DNA of 64,000 nt, from NCBI RefSeq assembly GCF_000418325.1, contig NC_021658.1:6311501-6375500 (forward strand), given 5' to 3'. Below are positions 17,784 to 32,521 of the stretch, in pieces (the stretch's first letter is position 1; each line of letters opens with the position of its first letter). The translations under genes and the position numbers were made by a program. Under the pieces are notes generated by a model that was not told the DNA's origin, ran no database searches, and saw only the letters and a program-made list of their open reading frames with translations. This DNA comes from Sorangium cellulosum So0157-2. Lineage in GTDB: Bacteria; Myxococcota_A; Polyangia; Polyangiales; Polyangiaceae.

Positions 17784-18527
17784 GTGGGTTCGTCTGCGCT
17801 CGCCGTCCTCTCCGCCGCGAGGCGGAGCTCCGCAACGTGGGTCGCGGCCGTGTCGCTCGGCCTCGGGGCCGTGACCCTCGCAACCCAGAGCTGCGGCACC
17901 TCCGCCGTGGGCATCGACGCCTGCCGGCAGATCGAGACGGCCCGGTGCGAGGCCGCCGCCGCGTGCCCGGCGTGGGTCGGCTCGGCCGACGCCGACGAGC
18001 GGGTGGACGCCTGCGTCGAGTTCGTCTGGGATCAGTGCCTCCACGGCATCGAGAACGCCGGCACCGAAGACAACCCCGCGCCGGAGCCGACGGGAAGCCA
18101 GATCGAGGCCTGCGTCGATGCGGTCGGCGCGACGCGCAAGTGCGCCGCCGACAACGTCGCTTCCATGACGGAGTGCACCGCTGCGCCGCTCGTGGACGGC
18201 GCCGATGGGGCGATCAGCCCGTGCGACGTGATCACCAAGCGAGCTCATGCGCTCCAGGCCTGCGCGTTCGTGGTCGAACCGACCGGTACGGGCGGCGGCG
18301 CGGGCGATGGGGGCGGCGGCGGAAGCGCTGGCGGTGACGGCGAAGGCGGGGGGAACGGCGGCGGCGGCGGAGGCGCCGGCGCCGATGGTGAGGGCGGCGG
18401 CGGAGGCGCCGGCGGTGCCAGTGACGGCGGCGGCGGAGGCTCCGGCGCCGATGGTGAGGGCGGCGGCGGAGGCTCCGGCGGTGCCGGTGACGGCGGCGGG
18501 GGCGCTGGCGGCGCTCCTGATCCCTAG
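17784..18527 (+). CDS. Cys-rich exported protein with poly-Gly repeat tail
   Basis: 247 residues. The N-terminus has a hydrophobic segment (VAAVSLGLGAVTLA) followed by TQSC (Cys37), probably a lipoprotein signal. Residues 40-165 contain ten or so cysteines spaced like a small disulphide-bonded domain (CRQIETARCEAAAAC, CVEFVWDQC, CVDAVGATRKC). The last 75 residues are Gly-rich with GADGEGGG/GAGDGGG repeats. Function unknown; this head-plus-Gly-tail design is typical of Sorangium-type surface proteins. Start GTG 17784. The 42-bp palindrome array starts just after its stop. Confidence 0.75.
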   Translation: MGSSALAVLSAARRSSATWVAAVSLGLGAVTLATQSCGTSAVGIDACRQIETARCEAAAACPAWVGSADADERVDACVEFVWDQCLHGIENAGTEDNPAPEPTGSQIEACVDAVGATRKCAADNVASMTECTAAPLVDGADGAISPCDVITKRAHALQACAFVVEPTGTGGGAGDGGGGGSAGGDGEGGGNGGGGGGAGADGEGGGGGAGGASDGGGGGSGADGEGGGGGSGGAGDGGGGAGGAPDP

Positions 18528-18556
18528 TTCTTCCGGCCCACAGCGCGCGTCTCGCT

Positions 18557-18778
18557 CGACCCTCTCCGCAAGCCGCCCATCTCAACGCTCGAATCGGTCC
18601 ACTCGGCCCCCGAGTCGCACAATTCAAGCGTTGAAACGGCCCACTCGGCCCCCGAGTCGCACAATTCAAGCGTTGAAACGGTCCACTCGGCCTCCGAGTC
18701 GGCCATCTCAAGCCTTGAGGCGCCCCGCTCGGCCTCCGAGTCGCCCGTTGCAACGCTTGCTTCAAGCCTTGCAACGGC
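18557..18778. repeat. 42-bp tandem array of paired palindromes
   Basis: Units at 18599-18640, 18641-18682 and 18683-18724 are 42 bp each; the first two differ at their final base only. Diverged units flank them (18557-18598 and 18725 to about 18778). Each full unit holds two perfect dyads, ACTCGGcccCCGAGT and TTCAAgcgTTGAA, which in later units co-vary to keep pairing (for example CTCAAGccttGAG). The region lies between two lipoprotein genes and contains no convincing gene. Confidence 0.85.
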
Positions 18779-18853
18779 CGGCGCCCTCCCCGCGCGGCGG
18801 GGGCCGCGTTTCATGTGGCGCCGTTCCCCGGCTTGGACTAGTGCCCCCTGCCG

Positions 18854-20050
18854 ATGGGCCGAGCTCGAGCTGGTTGTGGAACCTCGTCCGGTGCGGATCG
18901 CGAAGGCGGGCTCTCCCCGCAGCCCTGGTCCGGCCGGCGCGCCCTGGCGCTCGCCGTGCTCGCGCTCGCGGCCTGCACCAGCGGGAACAGCGACGACGAC
19001 GACGACGGGCAGATCCAGACCTCGCTCGCCATCGACCCGCTCGCCTTCCTGGGCGACGTGCGGTGCTCGAACGAGCCGGGGGCGATCCGCAGCTACGTCG
19101 CCACGCTCACGGACGAGAGCGCGGAGGGCGGTCCGTTCACCCTCCCCTCGTCGCCGCCGGTCCCCTGCTCGTCGCGCGTGTCGTTCACCTACGTCGTCGA
19201 GGGCCACGAGTACACGGCCAGGATCGACGGCTACGCGCAGTACGCCGAGGAGCTCACCCCCGTCGGCGACGAGACCTCCGGGAGCCCCCACATGCTCGTC
19301 GACGGCGCCCAGGTCGCGCCGCGCTGGACGTGGGCGTGCCCCGGCCCCGACGCCGCGGACGACGCCGGCAAGCTCGTGGCGAAGACGGGCGTCAACGTCG
19401 TCGTCCAGGGGTGCGCCGCGGTCTCCCGCCCCGACGACACGCAGCGCGCGGCGATCGTGCTCGACCCGGCGAGCGCGCTCGGCGCGCTGCGCTGCGGGGC
19501 CGGCGACCGGGAGATCGCGTCGTTCGACGTCCTCCCCCAGGGCGGCGCGCTCCTGCCGGTGCTCGGCGTCGGCTGCCCGCCGGCCGAGCCCATCGTCTAC
19601 GACCTCGGCGCCGCCCCGGCAGGGGCCCACGTCTTCCGCCTGGAGGCGAAGAACGCCGCGGGCGATCTCGTGTTCGGGTCGCGCTGCTTCGCCGCGGCGA
19701 GCGCGGGCGTCACGGCGACGGCGACCTGCGATCCGCTGTCCGACACGGGAGCGCTCGAGCTCGACCTCGGCGCGCTCCTCGAGGCGGAACAGCTCGCCTG
19801 CGGGTCCGGCGCGGCCAGCTACACGGCGACGGAGCCGCTGCCCGAGGGCGAGCAGCCCGAGACGGACGCGTCCCCCGACGTCGGCCCGGTGCCCTGCGGC
19901 GAGCGCGCGCTCCTCTCGGCCCTCCCCCCGGGCGCGTACACGACCTCGATCGAGGTGCGCGACGCGCAGGGGGCGCCGGTGCTGTCCGCCGACTGCGGCG
20001 GCGAGGTCCGCCCCGGCGCGACCACGCGCGCCGCGTGCGCGCCCCGCTGA
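18854..20050 (+). CDS. Hypothetical lipoprotein with repeated Cys-containing domains
   Basis: 398 residues. The signal sequence ALAVLALAAC places the lipidated Cys at residue 41; the first 25 residues may be an over-long start. An acidic NSDDDDDG spacer follows. The rest contains three loosely repeated beta-rich units of about 110 residues, each ending in a C-rich turn (for example VLSADCGGEVRPGATTRAAC). I do not recognise a family. Upstream is the 42-bp array; downstream is gyrA, 252 bp away. A weak hairpin (20066-20098) follows the stop. Confidence 0.75.
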   Translation: MGRARAGCGTSSGADREGGLSPQPWSGRRALALAVLALAACTSGNSDDDDDGQIQTSLAIDPLAFLGDVRCSNEPGAIRSYVATLTDESAEGGPFTLPSSPPVPCSSRVSFTYVVEGHEYTARIDGYAQYAEELTPVGDETSGSPHMLVDGAQVAPRWTWACPGPDAADDAGKLVAKTGVNVVVQGCAAVSRPDDTQRAAIVLDPASALGALRCGAGDREIASFDVLPQGGALLPVLGVGCPPAEPIVYDLGAAPAGAHVFRLEAKNAAGDLVFGSRCFAAASAGVTATATCDPLSDTGALELDLGALLEAEQLACGSGAASYTATEPLPEGEQPETDASPDVGPVPCGERALLSALPPGAYTTSIEVRDAQGAPVLSADCGGEVRPGATTRAACAPR

Positions 20051-20065
20051 CCGGAGCGACGCCCA

Positions 20066-20098
20066 GGGGCCGGCAAACCCTTTGCGCCGGCCTGCCCC
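20066..20098 (+). terminator. Hairpin between lipoprotein gene and gyrA
   Basis: GGCCGGC (20068-20074) pairs with GCCGGCC (20086-20092), with AAA/TTT able to extend inside the loop. It is followed by tgcccctt. No T-run, so a weak or factor-assisted terminator at best. Confidence 0.4.
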
Positions 20099-20302
20099 TT
20101 GGAGTACCTGAACGCATCCGTCGCATCCCCTGAACAGCGCGGGTCAAGGGCGAGCGGCGGAGGCCGGATTCGACCTCGTCGCTCGCCGATCGAGGCCTGA
20201 GACGCCTCTGCCGCCCCGCTCGACGCTCGATCCGCGCTGGGATGGGCCTCTACGACGGGGCCGCGCGCGCCGCGCCCGCCCCGCGCCTCGGGTGCAGATC
20301 CC

Positions 20303-22924
<2,622 letters not shown>

Positions 22925-22944
22925 CTTCGCTCACCAGGGATCCG

Positions 22945-23045
22945 GAAAGAGAGTTCAACGCAAAGGCGCAAAGACGCAAAAAAGAAAAGAGTAATAATTC
23001 TTAGTCTTTTTGCGCCTTTGCGCCTTTGCGTTTTAAATTCTCTTC
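22945..23045. repeat. Intergenic REP-like palindrome, copy 2
   Basis: A 100-bp inverted repeat between the convergent gyrA and chaC genes. AACGCAAAGGCGCAAAGACGCAAA on the left (broken here for display: AACGCAAAGG then CGCAAAGACG) is mirrored on the right, flanked by gaaagagag/ttctcttc. It is strikingly AT-rich against the 72% GC background and ends in T-runs on both strands, so it could act as a bidirectional terminator. Related to the copy at 14097-14169. Confidence 0.8.
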
Positions 23046-23100
23046 ATTCGGGCGGAAGTACGTCGCTTCGAGGCGGATCCACGATCCGCCGGAGGAGCCT

Positions 23101-23694
23101 TCAAGGCGCGGCGGCCGGCGCGGGGCGGCTCTCGGGCCGAGGCGCGCGGGCGACGGCGCCCTGGGCGACGAGCTGCGCGAGCTCGGTCACGTGATCGTCT
23201 ATCGCGTCCATCGCTGCGAGCGCGTCGGCGAGCCGAAGGACGTACTCCACGTTGGAGCCGCTCGGCCCGTGGGACGCGAGGACCTGCGCGGCGATCTCGG
23301 AAGGCGGCGCCTCGCCGAGGTAATCCGGGTTGTCGGGCGTGGCCACGTACACGATGGCCGCCCGAGGCGCGCTCTCCGCGTGCGCCTCCTCCGCTAGGTA
23401 GAGAGGCACGTCGCAGCGCGCATATCCGCCCTTCTCGCGGTGATCCAGCGCGCGGAGCACCTCGTCCACGTCGGCGGCGCCGACCCGATAGGCCATCCCC
23501 CAGCAGCGCGCGAGAGGCGCCGGGATGAGCGTGACCACCCGGCCCGGCGCCCCGGGAACACCCCGGTGATCGGTGGAGCCCTGCCAGAACCGCCGCGCCC
23601 AGCCGGTGATGTACCCAGGCGCCATCCGCTCGAATCGAAACGCCGGCCGCCAGATCAGCGAGCCGTAACCGAAGATCCAGGTCTCGCGATGCAC
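23101..23694 (-). CDS. chaC: ChaC-like gamma-glutamylcyclotransferase
   Basis: 197 residues. Cleaves gamma-glutamyl peptides, in ChaC enzymes glutathione, to 5-oxoproline and Cys-Gly. The substrate-binding loop WIFGYGSLIWRP (residues 6-17) is diagnostic, with the catalytic glutamate expected in the HREKGGY region (about 85-91). TPDNPDYLG is also conserved. The C-terminus is a short Pro/Ala tail. Converges with gyrA across the REP-like palindrome; 83 bp downstream of the kinase/NTPase gene on the same strand. Confidence 0.92.
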   Translation of the reverse strand: MHRETWIFGYGSLIWRPAFRFERMAPGYITGWARRFWQGSTDHRGVPGAPGRVVTLIPAPLARCWGMAYRVGAADVDEVLRALDHREKGGYARCDVPLYLAEEAHAESAPRAAIVYVATPDNPDYLGEAPPSEIAAQVLASHGPSGSNVEYVLRLADALAAMDAIDDHVTELAQLVAQGAVARAPRPESRPAPAAAP

Positions 23695-23777
23695 GAGACC
23701 ATCCTATCAAACGTCGCCGCCCGCCAGAACCGCCGCGCTCGCCCGGAGGGCTCGCGCCAAGCGGCCAGCATGGGCCG

Positions 23778-26846
<3,069 letters not shown>

Positions 26847-27176
26847 CGAGAAATCCACCAGGGACACGCGCGCTGTCGAGTCGAGCGAATCGAGCGCGTC
26901 GAGCGCGTCGAGGGACTCGAGGGACTCGAGAGGGCGTCGATAACGTGCGATCCGCCGGCGAGGCGGAGCGCGAGCGCCGCGGATTCTCGGCCTGTCATGG
27001 AGCCTGTTCCTTCGACAGCCCTCCTCGGCGCCGAGCGCGGGCGCCGGGGCGCTCGCGGCCTCGATCGATGTCTGTGGCCGGCGGCGGGCCGCGGCGGCGC
27101 GACGGAGATGGGCAGCGCGAGGTACGTTGGGGGCGGCGCCGATCTCCCTCGGATCGCCGCGGCCCGCCGCCGGCGC
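26847..27176. other. Intergenic region with 9-bp repeats upstream of the kinase gene
   Basis: About 330 bp upstream of the kinase gene. 26878-26940 holds six or seven imperfect 9-bp units built on TCGAG (tcgagcgcg, tcgagggac, ctcgaggga). The remainder is GC-rich with no gene. The array sits 30-95 bp upstream of the kinase start, where the promoter should be. Confidence 0.5.
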
Positions 27177-28376
<1,200 letters not shown>

Positions 28377-28413
28377 GGGGGGAGCCTTGATACCACGACC
28401 GCGGGCGGGAACG

Positions 28414-29874
28414 TCACCGTCGGCACCAGGAGAGAGACGGCGGAACCCAGCCGCCGAACGAGCGCTCCAGGTGCTGCGCCACGGCGATCGTCACGTGATC
28501 GTTGCCGTGGATCGCCGCCACCTGGACGCCGAGCGGCAGCCCGTCGGCGTTGAGGCCGAGCGGGACCTGCGTCGCCGGCATCTCCATGACGTTGAGCACC
28601 GCGGTGTACGTCCACTGGAAGGGCGGCAGGAGCGGCGCGTAGTGCCGCGGCGCGGGCCGCGGGTACGACGGGTAGAGCATCACGCCCCGCTCGCCGATGC
28701 GCGACACGAGCTCGGCGCGGAGCGCCTCGCCGAGCTCCAGGGCGCGCGCGATGCGCGAGGGGACGAGCCGGCCGACGTCCTCGAGCAGCGTGAGCCCGAG
28801 CGCGGGCAGCGTGTGCGCCGAGCGGCGGAGCGACCAGCGGGCGAGCTCGCGCGGCAGGCTGACCGGGCGGCCGTCCCCGAGCAGCGCCCGGAACGAGACG
28901 CCGCCGGCCACGCCCAGCATCGCGGTCCAGATGTCGAGCGCGCGCGCGAGGAGCTCGACGCGCGCCTCGCGGACCGTGGCCCCGCGCGCGGCGAGCGCCT
29001 CCACCGCCCGCCGCTGCGCGGCCAGGAGATCGTCGCTCACCCGGCGCACGCCGTCGTGCTCGACCGAGAGCACCGTCAGCCCGCCGAGGTCGACCGTGGC
29101 CGGGTCGCCGAGGGGCAGCGGCGCGCAGGTCGGATCGCGCGCGTCGGGGCCCGCGAGGACGCGGAGCACCGGCATGAGGTCCTCGGCGCGCCGCGCGATC
29201 GGCCCCGTGGTCATGTAGCGGAGCCCGCGCTCGCCGGGCAGCGGGAACTGGCCCGAGGTCGGCACGAGCCCGCCGGTCGGCTTGTGGCCGAAGACGCCGT
29301 TGAAGAACGCGGGCATCCGGATGGACCCGCCGATGTCCGAGCCGAGCCCGATCGGCGCGCCGCCCGCGCCGACCACCGCGGCCTCGCCGCCCGAGCTGCC
29401 GCCCGCGGTGCGCGCCGGGTCGTAGGGGTTGTTCGTCCGGCCGTAGAGCCGGTTGTTCGTCTCCATCCACATGCAGAGCTCCGAGACGTTGGTGACGCCG
29501 AGCGGGATGAAGCCGGCGGCGCGCATGCGCGCGACCGTCACCGCGTCCTCCGTCGCGCGCACGCCGGCGCGGGCGACGAGCCCCGCGGAGTTCGGCATGC
29601 CCGCGACGGCGAAGCTCTCCTTGATGGAGCACGGGACCCCGAGGAACGGCGGCGCCGCGGCGGCGGCGCCGCGATCGAGGAGCGCGTCGGCGGCGCGCGC
29701 CTCGGCGCGGGCGGCGTCGAACCGGTCCGCCACCATCGCGTTGAGCGTCGGGTTCACGCGCTCGATGTGCCGGATATGGGCCTCCACGACCTCGGCCGAC
29801 GTCACGGCCCGGGCGCGGATCAGCGCAGCCAGCCGCGTGGCGGAGAGCAGGAGCAATGGATCTCGTGAAAGCAT
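28414..29874 (-). CDS. Amidase-signature family amidase
   Basis: 486 residues. The Ser-cisSer-Lys triad is visible: Lys85 in CSIKES, Ser160/161 in the GGSSGGE loop and nucleophile Ser184 in GSDIGGSIR. PTSGQFPLPG and GPIARRAEDL follow as in the family. Hydrolyses amides; the true substrate is unknown, and fatty-acid-amide-hydrolase-like and nylonase-like enzymes share these motifs. It lacks the GatBC context, so it is probably not GatA. Start ATG 29874. A GC-rich spacer of 280 bp lies upstream. Confidence 0.88.
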   Translation of the reverse strand: MLSRDPLLLLSATRLAALIRARAVTSAEVVEAHIRHIERVNPTLNAMVADRFDAARAEARAADALLDRGAAAAAPPFLGVPCSIKESFAVAGMPNSAGLVARAGVRATEDAVTVARMRAAGFIPLGVTNVSELCMWMETNNRLYGRTNNPYDPARTAGGSSGGEAAVVGAGGAPIGLGSDIGGSIRMPAFFNGVFGHKPTGGLVPTSGQFPLPGERGLRYMTTGPIARRAEDLMPVLRVLAGPDARDPTCAPLPLGDPATVDLGGLTVLSVEHDGVRRVSDDLLAAQRRAVEALAARGATVREARVELLARALDIWTAMLGVAGGVSFRALLGDGRPVSLPRELARWSLRRSAHTLPALGLTLLEDVGRLVPSRIARALELGEALRAELVSRIGERGVMLYPSYPRPAPRHYAPLLPPFQWTYTAVLNVMEMPATQVPLGLNADGLPLGVQVAAIHGNDHVTIAVAQHLERSFGGWVPPSLSWCRR

Positions 29875-30154
29875 GGGCGTGGGTGCGATAAGGGATCAGG
29901 CTCGGGACGGCGACCCGGGTCAAGGGGCCGCCCCAGGGCCCGACCATGGCCCACCCGCCCTCCCCGGCGCCAGCCGCGCGTGGCCCTCGCCGACCGCCGC
30001 CCTCGCCCGGCCCCGCCGCCGCCCTCGCCGCGCCCGCCAGGCCCCGCCGCCGCCCTCGCCGCGCGCGCGCCGCCCCCGCCGAGCCCCGCCGCGGCGTGCG
30101 CCGCTGAGCGCGCCCGCACGGCGGCGCGGCGGCGCGCGGACCACCGCCGCCCGC

Positions 30155-31174
30155 CTACTCGCCCGCGGCGGTCGCCCCCGCGGCCGCGCCCTGCGCCGGC
30201 GCGGCCGCGACCGCGCGCCCCCGCGACCGCTGCGGGAAGGCCCAGCGCACGGCCCCGGTGATGAGCCAGTCGACCCCCCCGCGGCTGTCGACCTGGACGC
30301 CGGGATCGACGTACACCTGCACGCGATCGCTGAGCTCTGCGCCGACCTCCAGCACGCTCGTCGACACGACGCGGGGCGCGCCGCGGTGGTTGAAGTGGAA
30401 GCTCTGGTCCGGGCTCACCCAGAAGCCGCGCGGCAGCTCGACGATCGCGAAGGGCCGCACCAGCGACGTCTGGATGTCGTCGCGCAGCGGATCGCCGCCG
30501 AACGAGACCGCGTGCTGCAGCTGCAGCCCCAGCCGCGCGGGCCGCGCCACGCGGACGTACGCTTGAACGAGGGGCGCGACCTGGTTCTTGCCCGAGCCCA
30601 GCGCGGGGCGCGTCGCCGAGTCGAGGATGAGATCCGAGCCGAGGACGAGCGCGTACCGCGGCGTGCCGATCGCGCGGACGAGCGGCCGGATCAGGACGTC
30701 GCCGAGCCCCGCGTCGCGCTGGCCGTCGACCCCGCTCACGACCGCGAACGGCACGTCCGCGCGCAGCGAGAAGCTCCTGTCGAAGGCGTAGTCCCCCCGG
30801 ATCACCGCGGCGTTGAAGAAGCCGCTCTTGCCGCGCGAGACGAAATCGTCCCGGACCTCGATGAACGTGCTCAGGTTGGCGGCCGCCGGCGCCTGCGTCC
30901 GGGGCGGCGCGGCGCCGCGCGGCCCCGGCCCGGGGCGCGACGGCGCGGGGCGCGACGGCGCGGGCTGGAGCGGCCGCGCGGGCTGGGCGCTCGCGAGCGC
31001 CGCGGGCTCCGCGCGTCGCGCGGGCTCGACGCGATCCGCGGCGGCGCCGGCCCGCGCGCTGCACAGCGCGACGAGCCCGATCGCGGCGGGAGAGACCGCG
31101 CGGCGGCGCCGGCGACCACAGGGCGAGATCGTTCGACTGGCAGGGCGCGCCTGCGCCACGCGATGCGCTTGCAT
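30155..31174 (-). CDS. Exported beta-barrel-type outer-membrane protein
   Basis: 339 residues. N-terminal signal-like segment (AIGLVALCSARAGA) after an Arg-rich start, then a Pro/Ala/Arg spacer to about residue 100. The rest alternates in short amphipathic strands with many aromatic ends (SFHFNHRGAPRV, GFFNAAVIRGDYAF), the pattern of an outer-membrane barrel resembling the MetA-pathway phenol-degradation/transporter-like families. The last 20 residues are Ala/Gly-rich. No specific cargo can be named. Start ATG 31174 is the first in frame. Monocistronic between GC-rich spacers. Confidence 0.65.
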   Translation of the reverse strand: MQAHRVAQARPASRTISPCGRRRRRAVSPAAIGLVALCSARAGAAADRVEPARRAEPAALASAQPARPLQPAPSRPAPSRPGPGPRGAAPPRTQAPAAANLSTFIEVRDDFVSRGKSGFFNAAVIRGDYAFDRSFSLRADVPFAVVSGVDGQRDAGLGDVLIRPLVRAIGTPRYALVLGSDLILDSATRPALGSGKNQVAPLVQAYVRVARPARLGLQLQHAVSFGGDPLRDDIQTSLVRPFAIVELPRGFWVSPDQSFHFNHRGAPRVVSTSVLEVGAELSDRVQVYVDPGVQVDSRGGVDWLITGAVRWAFPQRSRGRAVAAAPAQGAAAGATAAGE

Positions 31175-31679
31175 GGCGGTTTCATGGTGGAGCCGCGCGA
31201 ACCGGCGGCAGTCGGTTCAAGGCAGCACTCTGCACTTCGGGCGCGCACGAGACGAGGTCCGGTGTTTGCTCACACCTCCCCTGGGGCTCCGGCAGCGGCG
31301 CCGCATCCGCTCGTCTCCGCGCGCTCCATTCCGCGCGCTCCATTCCGCGCGCTCCATGCGATGCGCTCGGTGCGCGCGATGCGCTCGATCCGCCTCGCAG
31401 GGCCCGCCGGGCGCCGCGATCGAGCGACGCATCCCTGCACACTGCGCGCGTCCGCGTCGCGCGGCCGCGCGGTCGCGCCGTCTCCCGTCTCCATGAGCGC
31501 GGCGCATCGGCGAGCGACGCGGACAGCGCGCGTTCGTGCGGAACGTCATGCGCTCGCTGCGGGCGTGCGCGAACGTGCGCGAGCAAAAAAAACTGCACGA
31601 AACACCGCAGAAACAAGCGATCTGTAAAGAAACAACTTGACGCGACGCAGCAGCTCTGCAAGCTAGAGGCACTCACGCT
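31175..31679. other. Upstream region of the ilv-leu operon with 14-bp repeats
   Basis: 505 bp between the divergent outer-membrane protein gene and the ilv leader. Three 14-bp units (ccgcgcgctccatt, the third ending g) lie at 31317-31358. The stretch 31575-31645 is AT-rich for this genome and contains TTGACG (31637-31642); no convincing -10 is found at the expected spacing, so the promoter is not assigned. No gene seen. Confidence 0.5.
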
Positions 31680-31907
31680 ATGCAGAAGTCGACGTGCACC
31701 GCCAGCGCCCGCGCCTCCGGCGATGGGACCCCCGCTGTGAAGCTGGTGCACCGCGCTTCGTCGGCGACCTCGGCGGCGCGTTCGCTCGTCGTCGAGGGCG
31801 GCGTGTCCGTCGGGCTCCTAGCGGGCCTAGCCATTCCTGCGCTCGTCAGCCTAGTCGACGTCGTCGGGCTGATTCGCGTCGGGAACGGGTGCGGGCCGCC
31901 GCTCTGA
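31680..31907 (+). CDS. Leader peptide of the ilv-leu operon (attenuation)
   Basis: A 75-codon frame whose last 34 codons (from GTG 31803) are the informative part: seven Leu, six Val and two Ile, 15 of 34. Three of the Leu codons are CTA (31818, 31827, 31851) and both Ile are ATT (31833, 31872), codons that are rare in this 72% GC genome. Either ATG 31680 (AGAGG 10 bp upstream) or GTG 31803 (GAGGG 4 bp upstream) could be the real start; the latter gives the usual leader length. The stop at 31905-31907 is 20 bp before a terminator hairpin. The design matches leu/ilv leader peptides, where ribosomes stall at the regulatory codons when branched-chain tRNAs are uncharged. Confidence 0.75.
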   Translation: MQKSTCTASARASGDGTPAVKLVHRASSATSAARSLVVEGGVSVGLLAGLAIPALVSLVDVVGLIRVGNGCGPPL

Positions 31908-31964
31908 GCTGAGCAGCATGGAGATAGGCCCCCGCACCGAGAAGGTCCGGGGGCTTTCGTTTTT
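31891..31964 (+). promoter_or_regulatory. Transcription attenuator of the ilv-leu operon
   Basis: Terminator: GCCCCCG (31928-31934) pairs with CGGGGGC (31948-31954), with an inner ACC/GGT (31936-31938/31944-31946) and loop gagaa, followed by TTTcgTTTTT (31955-31964). Anti-terminator: GCGGGCC at 31891-31897 can pair with the same left arm (GGCCccCGC, 31927-31935). A ribosome stalled at 31815-31880 leaves 31891 free to form the anti-terminator; one that reaches the stop at 31907 would cover it and let the terminator form. Confidence 0.8.
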
Positions 31965-32010
31965 CTGGCCTGTGGGTTCACGAAGAGCAGCCGTCGTCAA
32001 GGAGGATCAG

Positions 32011-32430
32011 GTGAGCAAGGAACATTCGAGGAAGAATCGCGAGGACGCCTCGAGCGAGGCCGTTGGCCAGCGCATCGCGGAGCTCGCAGAGCTCGTCGCC
32101 GCGGGCTGTGGGACGCCCGTCGCGTCGAGCGCCGTGCGCGAGGAGTTCGAGGCGCTCGTCGACGAGATCCGCGCGCGCGCGAGCCGCGGCGCCGTCCGCG
32201 CGCCCCAGCGCTCCTCGACGCACCTGAAGGGCGCGCGCCCGGGCGGCGCCGCCGATGCCTCGTTCGAGTTCCACTCCGACCCGCCCTCCGCGCGGCCCGG
32301 CGCGGCCCCCGCCGCGGGCTCCTCGCGCGTCGTGTCGCTCGACGACGCGCGGCGGGTGCTCGACGCGCTCCGCCGCGAGGAGAGCAGCGGCGGCGGCCCG
32401 CGGGAGGACCTCCAGCGCGCGATCGCCTAA
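32011..32430 (+). CDS. Unknown 139-residue protein at the head of the ilv operon
   Basis: GTG 32011 has an excellent ribosome-binding site (AAGGAGG, ending 6 bp upstream), so this is a genuine gene between the attenuator and ilvB. The N-terminal half is helical and charged (AVGQRIAELAELVAAG, REEFEALVDEIRARASRG). The centre is Pro/Ala/Ser-rich, and the end has a short helix DDARRVLDALRREE. No family recognised, no Cys pair, no membrane segment. Being inside the regulated transcript it may affect acetolactate synthase or the pathway, but nothing in the sequence shows how. 91 bp before ilvB. Confidence 0.72.
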   Translation: MSKEHSRKNREDASSEAVGQRIAELAELVAAGCGTPVASSAVREEFEALVDEIRARASRGAVRAPQRSSTHLKGARPGGAADASFEFHSDPPSARPGAAPAAGSSRVVSLDDARRVLDALRREESSGGGPREDLQRAIA

Positions 32431-32521
32431 ATTGCCGAGCCCCTTGAGAGACGGCGGAACCCGCGGCCACGGCGCCCACGGCGCCACCTTCCACCAGCAT
32501 GACTCGATCGGAGTCGAGACT

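Noticed and set aside
18524..19630. Minus-strand frame reading the 42-bp array as a repeat protein (STLELCDSGAEW units)
   Set aside because: The unit is 42 bp, so all frames stay open by chance, and the frame runs antisense through a clear lipoprotein gene; dyad structure explains the array better.
31317..31358. Three 14-bp repeats as a CRISPR or iteron array
   Set aside because: Too few and too short, without spacers; noted only as a short direct repeat.
31637..31665. TTGACG followed at about 17 bp by aagcta as the ilv promoter
   Set aside because: The -35 is good but no -10 fits; a start there would leave little room before the first leader ATG, so I did not assign it.
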